Positions 1-6,210 of a stretch of 17,934 nucleotides of DNA are shown in pieces. Under the pieces are notes generated by a model, which saw only the letters and a program-made list of their open reading frames with translations, was not told the origin of the DNA and searched no databases. This stretch comes from an uncultured Treponema sp. (GTDB lineage Bacteria; Spirochaetota; Spirochaetia; Treponematales; Treponemataceae): assembly GCA_937894335.1 (NCBI GenBank), contig CALCRU010000007.1, positions 1-17,934 of the forward strand. Direction: 5' to 3'. Every line of letters starts with the position of its first letter. The stretch's first letter is position 1. The position numbers and the translations under genes were made by a program.

Positions 1-14
1 ATTCGTGCGGAGGG

Positions 15-115
15 TTCAATACCCCGACGCTCTGCGTCGAAATAAAGGGTATTGAATCCGACTGCAATACCTTATGAGAACACCATACCTCGACGCTCTG
101 CGTCGAGTGTTGGTG
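15..115. repeat. Two copies of a nested palindromic intergenic element
   Basis: The 22-nt segment at 19-40 recurs at 85-106 with one mismatch. Each copy contains the perfect hairpin CGACGC-TCT-GCGTCG (25-39 and 91-105). In copy 1 this sits inside a second pair of arms, TTCAATACCC (15-24) and GGGTATTGAA (47-56). The motif CAATACC occurs again at 65-71, so GGTATTG at 48-54 could pair with either side. Copy 2 has weaker outer arms, CACCA (81-85) and TGGTG (111-115). No T-run follows on either strand, so this is not a standard terminator, although it lies just past the stop codon of the minus-strand gene. It resembles a REP-type dispersed palindrome, but whether it is dispersed cannot be seen from one window. 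Confidence 0.75.
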
Positions 116-116
116 A

Positions 117-1487
117 TTAGTGTCTGTAGGGGCCATTGTGAGGACCCCCGAAGTTCTGATGATTCATGCCCTGCCTGTTCTGCATTCCAGATCCGTTTTG
201 TCTATTCTGTGCAATGACCGAAACAGACTGCCCCTTGAAGCTGTCGCTCTGTGAATGCAGGATAAGGCTTCCGTTTGTGTACCTGTCAGCTTCCCTTGCT
301 TCAAGAACAGTCTTCATCTTTGACTTGTCCCTTACCAGTCCGATTACTCCCGTCATGAGGGCGACAAAAAGTGCAAATGCTCCCAGCGGAAGAGCTACAT
401 CTGGACTTTCAGAAAGAGACATGAGTCCAAAGGCGGCAAGGGCTGCAATGGCAAGTGCAATGAAAAAGTTTCTAAAAAATCTTGCGGCGGCCTTTCCCTT
501 GCTGGAGGGAAGGTTTCCCACGGTCTTTCCTGTCTGACCGTTTACTGCAAAAGTGTAAAGCGCGTCATTGCATTTTGTATTTAGTATGTAGACCGGTAAA
601 AGTCCGTACCTAACAGTTCCTTTCTGAAGGGAGATGTTTTTTGAAGCTAGGGACACTGACTCGTAACCCTTAACTGTTCCCCTAAGGGCGCTTAGGAATG
701 TGGCGGCGCATCTTGTGTTTGCACGGGGAAAACATTCTTCCGCACTTACATCGTGAATATCGGCATAGTAACCTGGAAGAAATCCTGTTGAAAATTCTGT
801 AAGGCTTGCATAGTCGTAGGGTTCAATGGAATCCATAAGTTTGTCGTCCATCTGTCTTGATGCGTCTACAGGAACACCGTTGAAGCTTATTTCTCCAGAG
901 CGTTCGCACAGATAGCTTTTTGTTATTCTAACTGTTTCGTCTCCCCTCTGTTCCGTGTGGGAAGAACTTGCGTTAAATGTGGCAGAGCCAACGGCAGTAC
1001 CGTCAAAAAACCAGAATGGAACATAGATTCCCTTTGCTTCTTCAAGGTGATTTTCTTCTGCAAATTTCTTTGGAAGCAGGGGCTTTTTTCTATAAAATTC
1101 TTTTAGGGCCTTTACAGCCTCTTCTTTTTTTAGCTTAAACGGAATGATGTAGTCTGGCCTAAGTGACCCCTGAAACTGTGTTTCTACAATTGTTGGATTG
1201 TCGCAGTAGGGGCAACTGGTGGCGGCTGTCTGACTGTCGCAGATGATTGTGGCTCCGCAAGAAGGGCAGTTGTATTCCCTTATGGCATGGGCGTCTTCTC
1301 CCCAGTCGTTGGAAGTGCTTTCTGTCTTCCATTCAGTGTTTCCATCAAATCCCGCAGAATGTTCCGAAGCAATCTGGTCGGGATCAAAGGTGCTGTTGCA
1401 GTATGAACACAAGAGTTTTCCGCTGGCGGCGTCAAAAGCAAGGGGACCACCGCAGGACGGACAGGTATAATTCTGAACATTTGCCAT
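117..1487 (-). CDS. Double zinc-ribbon membrane protein (TFIIB-type zinc-ribbon family)
   Basis: 456-residue protein. Two zinc-ribbon modules are visible at the N-terminus: C9/C12 with C27/C30, and C74/C77 with C92/C95, each CxxC...CxxC. A mixed domain of about 240 residues follows. It contains 'GIYVPFWFFDG' near 153-163, a motif typical of bacterial proteins annotated as TFIIB-type zinc-ribbon proteins, some of which are mislabelled PriA helicase. Two hydrophobic helices lie at about 338-356 and 365-386. The C-terminal tail (about 427-456) is rich in Gln, Asn, Gly and His and looks disordered. No helicase motif is present. The ATG at 1487 has an AAGGAAG Shine-Dalgarno at 1499-1493. The exact function is unknown; in other bacteria, relatives often sit beside SPFH-type membrane proteins, but none is seen here. 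The family call is fairly secure, the role is not. Confidence 0.75.
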   Translation of the reverse strand: MANVQNYTCPSCGGPLAFDAASGKLLCSYCNSTFDPDQIASEHSAGFDGNTEWKTESTSNDWGEDAHAIREYNCPSCGATIICDSQTAATSCPYCDNPTIVETQFQGSLRPDYIIPFKLKKEEAVKALKEFYRKKPLLPKKFAEENHLEEAKGIYVPFWFFDGTAVGSATFNASSSHTEQRGDETVRITKSYLCERSGEISFNGVPVDASRQMDDKLMDSIEPYDYASLTEFSTGFLPGYYADIHDVSAEECFPRANTRCAATFLSALRGTVKGYESVSLASKNISLQKGTVRYGLLPVYILNTKCNDALYTFAVNGQTGKTVGNLPSSKGKAAARFFRNFFIALAIAALAAFGLMSLSESPDVALPLGAFALFVALMTGVIGLVRDKSKMKTVLEAREADRYTNGSLILHSQSDSFKGQSVSVIAQNRQNGSGMQNRQGMNHQNFGGPHNGPYRH

Positions 1488-1506
1488 ACAAACTTCCTTA
1501 CAAATA

Positions 1507-1536
1507 AGTATAACAAGGGGACTTTTGGGCTGTCAA
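1507..1536 (-). promoter_or_regulatory. Promoter of the zinc-ribbon gene
   Basis: On the minus strand, TTGACA (1536-1531), an 18-nt spacer and TATACT (1512-1507) match the sigma-70 consensus well. The start codon is at 1487. The -35 hexamer lies 8 nt from the -35 of the divergent OmpA-like gene promoter. Confidence 0.7.
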
Positions 1537-1544
1537 GAAACGCC

Positions 1545-1573
1545 TTGTTATTTTTGGGAAAATTTGCTATTCT
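1545..1573 (+). promoter_or_regulatory. Promoter of the OmpA-like gene, probably near-leaderless
   Basis: TTGTTA (1545-1550), a 17-nt spacer and TATTCT (1568-1573), with GC just before the -10. Only 9 nt separate the -10 from the ATG at 1583, so the expected start site is about 0-3 nt upstream of the ATG. No Shine-Dalgarno is visible. Confidence 0.6.
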
Positions 1574-1582
1574 GTAAATACT

Positions 1583-3526
1583 ATGAATAAGACAGCACGA
1601 AGCCACAGACGATTTTCAACCGCAGTTTTTTGCGTTTTATTGGTGAGCATGTTTTCATCTCCGCTAACTTCCGCTTTTGCTCAGAATGTTACAACTACAG
1701 AAAGGCGCACTGTTACCGAATCCGCTGACGGCCTTACACGAAAAGTTACCGTAACCCGCGTTGTAACTGTTACAGAAGTTACAAATGTTACAGAAGATTT
1801 GGACGGTTCTGAATATGTGGAAGAGGGAACTTCTTCTTCTGAGTCACGGACAGAAAATACTGAAACTTTCTCAGGTGCCGCTGCCCGAGCACAGGAACTT
1901 CCCGAATCAGAAGATCCAAACCTTGATGCTGTTATAGACGGAACTTCACTCCGCCACCTTACTGTTACAAAACAGGTTCACACCGTTACCGAAGAAACTG
2001 TTACCGGCGTGTCTGATTCCGAGAATGCTGCAGAAAATGCACAGACTGAATCTGAAAGCCAGGCTGTTGAGCAGAATACTCATACGGAAACAACTACCAC
2101 CACAACTACTACTACAGAAGAAATTCCCGAAGAGCCTGTAGAAGAACCTGCACAGGAAGAAGCTCCAGTTGCTGAGCCAGAACCCGAACCCGAACCCGAA
2201 CCCGAACCCGAACCAGTTGCAGAAGAACCTGCCTCTGAACCAGTAGAAGAAGCTCCTGTTACAGAAACAACAACCGTAAAGAAGACTACAACAACTACCA
2301 CCACAACAACTACTACTACAGAAGAAATTCCCGAAGAACCTGCACAGGAAGAAGCTCCAGTTGCTGAGCCAGAACCAGTTGCAGAACCTGAACCAGAGCC
2401 TGTTGCAGAAGAACCTGCCTCTGAACCCATAGAAGAAGCTCCTGTTACAGAAACAACAAGCGTAAAGAAGACTACAACAACAGTAACCACAACAACTACT
2501 ACTACAGAAGAAATTCCCGAAGAACCTGTAGAAGAACCTGCACAGGAAGAAGCTCCAGTTGCTGAGCCCGAACCCGAACCTGAGCCCGTTGCAGAACCTG
2601 AACCAGAGCCTGAAAAAGTTACCACTACAGTAACCGTAGTTCAGACTACTACAACTACGACTACAGAAAGTTCTGAGCCAAAAACATGGACCATAACCGT
2701 GGACGACATTTACTTTGACCCTGATTCAGCCACATTCAAGACTCTTTCTGCTGAGCAGATAAAGCACAACAACGAAGTAATAGACAGCGTTGCTCGACAG
2801 ATTATTGCTTTGGATGGCAAGGTTGATGTAGAGGTTGTTGGTCACGCAAACAATGTTACCAACACTGAAAGGGAACACAGAGAAGAACTCATTCCGCTTT
2901 CCCTCTACCGTGCCGAAGTAATCCGTCAGAAACTTATTAGCAAGGGTGTTCCTGCAGAATCCCTTACTTCTGTTCCTATGGGCGGAACCGATCCTGTAAC
3001 GGCTTGGAAAGATAGACCCAACTGGTGGAAGAACCGCCGCGTAGACTTTGTAGTAACTCAGACTGACTCAGTTACAGTTACCACAAACCACACAACAGGG
3101 TTGGAGGAAGAAGAAGACGGACGCAAGACCTGGACTATCTCTGTAGACAACATCTACTTTGACCCTGATGCCGCTACATTCAAGACCCTTACTCCTGAGC
3201 AGATAAAGAGCAACAACGAAACTCTTGACAGTGTTGCCCGTCAGGTACTCGCATTAGGAAAGGATGTAAAGGTTAAGGTTGTAGGACATGCAAACAATGT
3301 TACAAACACAGATCGTGAGCATTACGAGGAACTTATTCCTCTTTCACTGTATCGTGCCGAGGTAATTCGCCAGCAGCTTATAAACAGAGGACTTTCCGCC
3401 GAAGCAGTTACATCTGTAGGTAAGGGTGGAGAAGAACCAGTTGCAGCGTGGGAAGATAGACCCAACTGGTGGAAGAACCGCCGCGTCGACTTCGTTGTAA
3501 CTCTACCCGAAAACGCTACAAAGTAA
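1583..3526 (+). CDS. Exported repeat-rich protein with two tandem OmpA-like domains
   Basis: 647 residues. A signal peptide is clear: basic start, hydrophobic core at about 12-29, and a likely cut after A33 (AFA|Q). Residues 35-165 are Thr/Val- then Glu/Ser-rich. Residues about 167-345 form three imperfect repeats, each a Thr tract followed by Pro-Glu-Ala-rich sequence ('EEIPEEP', 'AQEEAPVAEPEP', 'VAEEPASEP'). Two OmpA-like domains follow at about 367-492 and 515-640. Each carries 'PLSLYRAEVIRQ' and ends in 'WWKNRRVDFVV', which match the OmpA C-terminal pattern. The family normally binds peptidoglycan in the periplasm, so this is probably a cell-wall-associated protein with a long extended linker. 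The usual diaminopimelate-contacting Asp in 'GHTD' is Asn here (N423, N571), while the Arg is kept (R443, R591). The gene stands alone between its own promoter and a terminator. Confidence 0.85.
   Translation: MNKTARSHRRFSTAVFCVLLVSMFSSPLTSAFAQNVTTTERRTVTESADGLTRKVTVTRVVTVTEVTNVTEDLDGSEYVEEGTSSSESRTENTETFSGAAARAQELPESEDPNLDAVIDGTSLRHLTVTKQVHTVTEETVTGVSDSENAAENAQTESESQAVEQNTHTETTTTTTTTTEEIPEEPVEEPAQEEAPVAEPEPEPEPEPEPEPVAEEPASEPVEEAPVTETTTVKKTTTTTTTTTTTTEEIPEEPAQEEAPVAEPEPVAEPEPEPVAEEPASEPIEEAPVTETTSVKKTTTTVTTTTTTTEEIPEEPVEEPAQEEAPVAEPEPEPEPVAEPEPEPEKVTTTVTVVQTTTTTTTESSEPKTWTITVDDIYFDPDSATFKTLSAEQIKHNNEVIDSVARQIIALDGKVDVEVVGHANNVTNTEREHREELIPLSLYRAEVIRQKLISKGVPAESLTSVPMGGTDPVTAWKDRPNWWKNRRVDFVVTQTDSVTVTTNHTTGLEEEEDGRKTWTISVDNIYFDPDAATFKTLTPEQIKSNNETLDSVARQVLALGKDVKVKVVGHANNVTNTDREHYEELIPLSLYRAEVIRQQLINRGLSAEAVTSVGKGGEEPVAAWEDRPNWWKNRRVDFVVTLPENATK
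2090..2620 (+). repeat. Three in-frame Thr / Pro-Glu coding repeats
   Basis: Units at about 2081-2260, 2261-2443 and 2444-2617 share long near-identical stretches around 'ACAGAAGAAATTCCCGAAGA' and the following Pro-Glu codons. The first unit includes a perfect (GAACCC)x5 run at 2180-2209, giving Glu-Pro pairs. All repeat lengths seen keep the frame. Unit differences are whole-codon insertions or deletions, for example presence or absence of a 'VEEP' block, which fits slippage or recombination that changes linker length without breaking the gene. Confidence 0.8.
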
Positions 3527-3545
3527 TTTTTTCTAAAGCATTAGT

Positions 3546-3583
3546 AGCCATCTGTGGATCTTATCCTCAGGTGGCTTTTTTTT
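3546..3583 (+). terminator. Rho-independent terminator after the OmpA-like gene
   Basis: Arm AGCCATCTG (3546-3554) pairs with CAGGTGGCT (3568-3576), with one G-U pair, and is followed by an eight-T run at 3576-3583. It lies 20 nt past the stop codon and separates this gene from the trp promoter that begins at 3594. Confidence 0.85.
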
Positions 3584-3593
3584 ATGTTGTTAC

Positions 3594-3622
3594 TTGACAT
3601 AGAAACATTTTCGTGCTATATT
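3594..3622 (+). promoter_or_regulatory. trpGD promoter, twin of the trpB promoter
   Basis: Perfect TTGACA (3594-3599), a 17-nt spacer and TATATT (3617-3622), with an extended -10 (TGC at 3614-3616). The 16-mer TGCTATATTGTTACTA at 3614-3629 is identical to 7874-7889 ahead of trpB. The leader after it is also alike, ending in AGGAG (3644-3648). The expected leader is only about 26 nt. Confidence 0.85.
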
Positions 3623-3654
3623 GTTACTACAAAGAGAAACAAAAGGAGAACAAT

Positions 3655-5256
3655 ATGGTTTTAGTCATAGACAATTACGATTCATTTACCTACAATGTGG
3701 TGCAGGAAGTTCAGCGCATTTCTGGTGACAGTGTAAAAGTAGTCCGCTCAAAAGAAGTGGAAATAGAGGTACTGGAGGCTCTTAATCCCACTCACCTTAT
3801 AGTAAGTCCCGGCCCAGGAACTCCCTCAGAAGCAGGTGTTAGCATTGAAGCAATAAGACACTTTGCAGGAAAAATTCCTGTCCTTGGAATATGTCTTGGT
3901 CATCAGGCTATAGGTCAGGCGTTTGGTGCAAAGATTGTTCAGGCAAAGCGAATCTGCCACGGGATAGTAGAGGAACTTTCTTTGGACGGCAGGGGACTCT
4001 TCCGCACTATAGGAAAAAGTGCCTCCTTTACTCGCTACCATTCCCTTGTAATTGACGAGTCTACTCTTAGTCCTGACTTTGAGGTAACAGCCCGTTCTTC
4101 CGACGGAGACATTATGGGCATAAGGCATAAGAGCCTGCTGATTGAAGGCGTTCAGTTTCATCCCGAAAGCATTGCAAGCCAAAAGGGAGAAGAAATTTTT
4201 AAGGCCTTCTTTAACTACCACCGGGAAAGCCTTGCTGTTGCTCCTCTATTAAATCAGCTTCTAGACAAAAAGCATCTTACTCAGGAACAGGCATCTCTCT
4301 TTATGGAAAACCTTACCGACGGAATCCTTGACGAAAAGGTAACTGCCGCCATCCTTACTGCAATGGCATCAAACGGTCTTCCTTCTTCTGACGAAATGGC
4401 AGGCTGTGCCTCTGTCCTTCTTAAAAAGAAAACTCCCTTTCCCCTTAATAAATCAGGTCTTGCAGAAATTGTGGGAACAGGAGGAGACTGCAAAGGCAGC
4501 TTTAACATTTCATCTCTTTCTGCTATTGTTGCGGCTAGCTGCGGACAGCCTGTGGCAAAACACGGTAATAGGGCAGTGTCAAGTAAAAGTGGAGCGGCAG
4601 ACTTTTTTGAATCTTTAGGCATAAAAATAAATGCGGAACCTGCAAAAACTGCTCGCCTTGTAAACGAAACAGGATTTGGCTTCCTTATGGCTCCTGTCTA
4701 TCATTCTGCAATGAGGTTTGCTGCTCCCGTGCGAAAGGCTCTTGGAGTAAAGACGATTTTTAATGTTCTTGGCCCCCTGCTTAATCCTGCCAATGCTGAC
4801 TACGAGGTGCTAGGAGTTTACAGTCCCGAACTGCTTAAGGACTATGCCCATGCCGCAAAAAGTTTGGGTGCAAAGCGCGTAATGGTTGTTGCAAGCCGTG
4901 ACGGATTTGACGAAATTTCTCCCTGCCAGACTACCGATGTTTTCCAGATTGACGAGGATGGAACTGAATCTCGCTACACAATAGATCCTTCTGCCTTTGG
5001 AATAAGTGGCGTTTCCGAAGAAGAACTTGCTGGAGGTTCCGGTGAAGAAAACGTCCGTCTAGCCATGGACATTCTGAATGGAAGCGGAAGAAAAACACTT
5101 CGTGCCGCTGTGGGACTAAATGCTGGTGCTCTGCTTTTTATTTCTGGAAAAGCGTCAAGTCTTAAGGACGGTTACGATATGGCGGTAGGTGCAATTGACT
5201 CGGGAAAGGCAATGCAAAAACTTGAAAAAATAAGATCAGTGTCAGCCAGCCTGTAA
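3655..5256 (+). CDS. trpGD: Anthranilate synthase glutaminase subunit fused to anthranilate phosphoribosyltransferase (TrpG-TrpD)
   Basis: 533 residues. The N-terminal class I glutamine amidotransferase (about 1-190) has the nucleophile C80 in 'GICLGHQ' and the H169/E171 pair in 'VQFHPES'. It supplies ammonia to TrpE for anthranilate synthesis. The C-terminal domain (about 195-533) transfers phosphoribose from PRPP to anthranilate. It has 'GTGGD' (274-278), which contacts PRPP, and 'KHGNRAVSSKSGAAD' (302-316). The fusion order matches known TrpG-TrpD proteins. The ATG at 3655 is chosen because AGGAG (3644-3648) lies 6 nt upstream; the longer frame from 3613 would start inside the promoter. 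It is the first gene of the trp cluster. trpE is not in this window, so the partner subunit must be encoded elsewhere. Confidence 0.96.
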   Translation: MVLVIDNYDSFTYNVVQEVQRISGDSVKVVRSKEVEIEVLEALNPTHLIVSPGPGTPSEAGVSIEAIRHFAGKIPVLGICLGHQAIGQAFGAKIVQAKRICHGIVEELSLDGRGLFRTIGKSASFTRYHSLVIDESTLSPDFEVTARSSDGDIMGIRHKSLLIEGVQFHPESIASQKGEEIFKAFFNYHRESLAVAPLLNQLLDKKHLTQEQASLFMENLTDGILDEKVTAAILTAMASNGLPSSDEMAGCASVLLKKKTPFPLNKSGLAEIVGTGGDCKGSFNISSLSAIVAASCGQPVAKHGNRAVSSKSGAADFFESLGIKINAEPAKTARLVNETGFGFLMAPVYHSAMRFAAPVRKALGVKTIFNVLGPLLNPANADYEVLGVYSPELLKDYAHAAKSLGAKRVMVVASRDGFDEISPCQTTDVFQIDEDGTESRYTIDPSAFGISGVSEEELAGGSGEENVRLAMDILNGSGRKTLRAAVGLNAGALLFISGKASSLKDGYDMAVGAIDSGKAMQKLEKIRSVSASL

Positions 5257-5269
5257 TGTTTCCATGTAC

Positions 5270-5298
5270 TTGAAACTTATGCGTAAAACTGTGATAAT
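5270..5298 (+). promoter_or_regulatory. Internal promoter for the PilZ-like gene, probably near-leaderless
   Basis: TTGAAA (5270-5275), a 17-nt spacer and GATAAT (5293-5298). Nine nucleotides separate the -10 from the ATG at 5308, and no Shine-Dalgarno is visible. It lies in the 51-nt gap after trpGD, so the downstream gene and trpCF may be transcribed independently of trpGD. Confidence 0.5.
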
Positions 5299-5307
5299 TA
5301 TAGTACA

Positions 5308-6204
5308 ATGGCAGACATGAGAAACCCTACCGATGTGTACGGTCGCAAGACATTTTTTGTAACTCCAGACACTTCGCTTCTACCGGAGTCTTATCTGCAA
5401 GACTATCTTGCCCACGGATACGAAGCCTATGTCATAAGCGATACTCATTCTTGCTCGCTTAGAAAAAAAATTGACCTTATTGTTTCCATGTTTCCAGACT
5501 CTATTCTTTTTTTTCATATTGACTACGATTCGGAACACATAGAATGGCCCCACTTTATAAAGGATTTGCAGAGGTTGCACGGTGACCATATAATCATTGG
5601 CGTACTGTACAACAAGCGCCTTAACGAGCAGGAAGCCAGAGAACTGGAGCAGTATTATCTTATTGAAGCTGGAATACAAGGCGGATGCATTGCTTTGGAA
5701 TTTCAGCGAGCCAGAAACTTTGCACTCATAGATAAAGTCATGTTTGCAAACCAGTCCTGTGGTCGCCGTAAGACTGTTCGTGCCCTGTGTGACAACCTAA
5801 GTGAATTAACCTTTGACCTAAAAAAGCCCGGCCGCATGTCTCGGGGAACAGTCCGCTACAAGGCGAAACTTCATGACATCAGTCTGGGACATTTTTCGTG
5901 CATGTTTTCTTCCATGCCCTACGACATTCCCATTTACGAAAAGGTTAAGGACATAATGATGTTGGTAAACGGAATCCGCCTTCGTGCAGATGCCGTTCTT
6001 GTTATGAAGCGAGAAATGCAGACAGGAATCCTCTTTATCTTCATGTTTACAAAATCAGATGGAGCTCCCGGACTTGACCCTGATTCGGCAGACCGTTTGG
6101 GAAACAAGATATATCAGATGGTAACAAGCTGCACCAAAGCCCTTCTGCAGGATGTATTCTCCAAGGCTGGCATAGAAGAAAGAAGCGAATCTTTTTACCT
6201 GTAG
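5308..6204 (+). CDS. Probable PilZ-like protein with an N-terminal alpha/beta domain
   Basis: 298 residues, no signal peptide or clear membrane helix, so probably cytoplasmic. Residues about 13-145 alternate hydrophobic strands and helices ('KTFFVTP', 'SILFFHID', 'HIIIGVLY', 'GCIALEF'), which resembles a degenerate receiver-like fold; this is a weak inference. The C-terminal part has an RxxxR motif (R154-R158, 'RKTVR'), then 32 residues later 'HDISLGHFSC' (D190, S192). This matches the RxxxR...DxSxxG signature of PilZ domains that bind cyclic di-GMP, except that the final Gly is His195. The PilZ call is therefore plausible but not certain. The gene sits inside the trp cluster with its own promoter, and its stop is 6 nt ahead of trpCF. 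No role in tryptophan synthesis can be read from it. An alternative in-frame ATG at 5317 also lacks a Shine-Dalgarno. Confidence 0.6.
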   Translation: MADMRNPTDVYGRKTFFVTPDTSLLPESYLQDYLAHGYEAYVISDTHSCSLRKKIDLIVSMFPDSILFFHIDYDSEHIEWPHFIKDLQRLHGDHIIIGVLYNKRLNEQEARELEQYYLIEAGIQGGCIALEFQRARNFALIDKVMFANQSCGRRKTVRALCDNLSELTFDLKKPGRMSRGTVRYKAKLHDISLGHFSCMFSSMPYDIPIYEKVKDIMMLVNGIRLRADAVLVMKREMQTGILFIFMFTKSDGAPGLDPDSADRLGNKIYQMVTSCTKALLQDVFSKAGIEERSESFYL

Positions 6205-6210
6205 GTTTTT

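Noticed and set aside
15..115. Possible CRISPR-like array
   Set aside because: There are only two copies and each is a full palindrome with no regular spacer. No cas genes are present.
166..537. 123-residue plus-strand ORF opposite the zinc-ribbon gene
   Set aside because: It is a shadow of a gene with clear zinc-ribbon motifs and its own promoter and Shine-Dalgarno.
2080..2625. 181-residue minus-strand ORF rich in Gly, Ser and Val
   Set aside because: It is the antisense shadow of the Thr/Pro-Glu repeats in the OmpA-like gene. Repeats without stop codons keep other frames open. It has no promoter or Shine-Dalgarno.
3614..3640. TrpR-type operator at the trp promoters
   Set aside because: The shared 16-mer lacks the symmetrical CTAGT half-sites of the classical operator. 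No repressor gene is in the window.
3613..3654. Longer trpGD start upstream of 3655
   Set aside because: It would begin inside the promoter, just before the -10 hexamer, and adds residues with no TrpG similarity.
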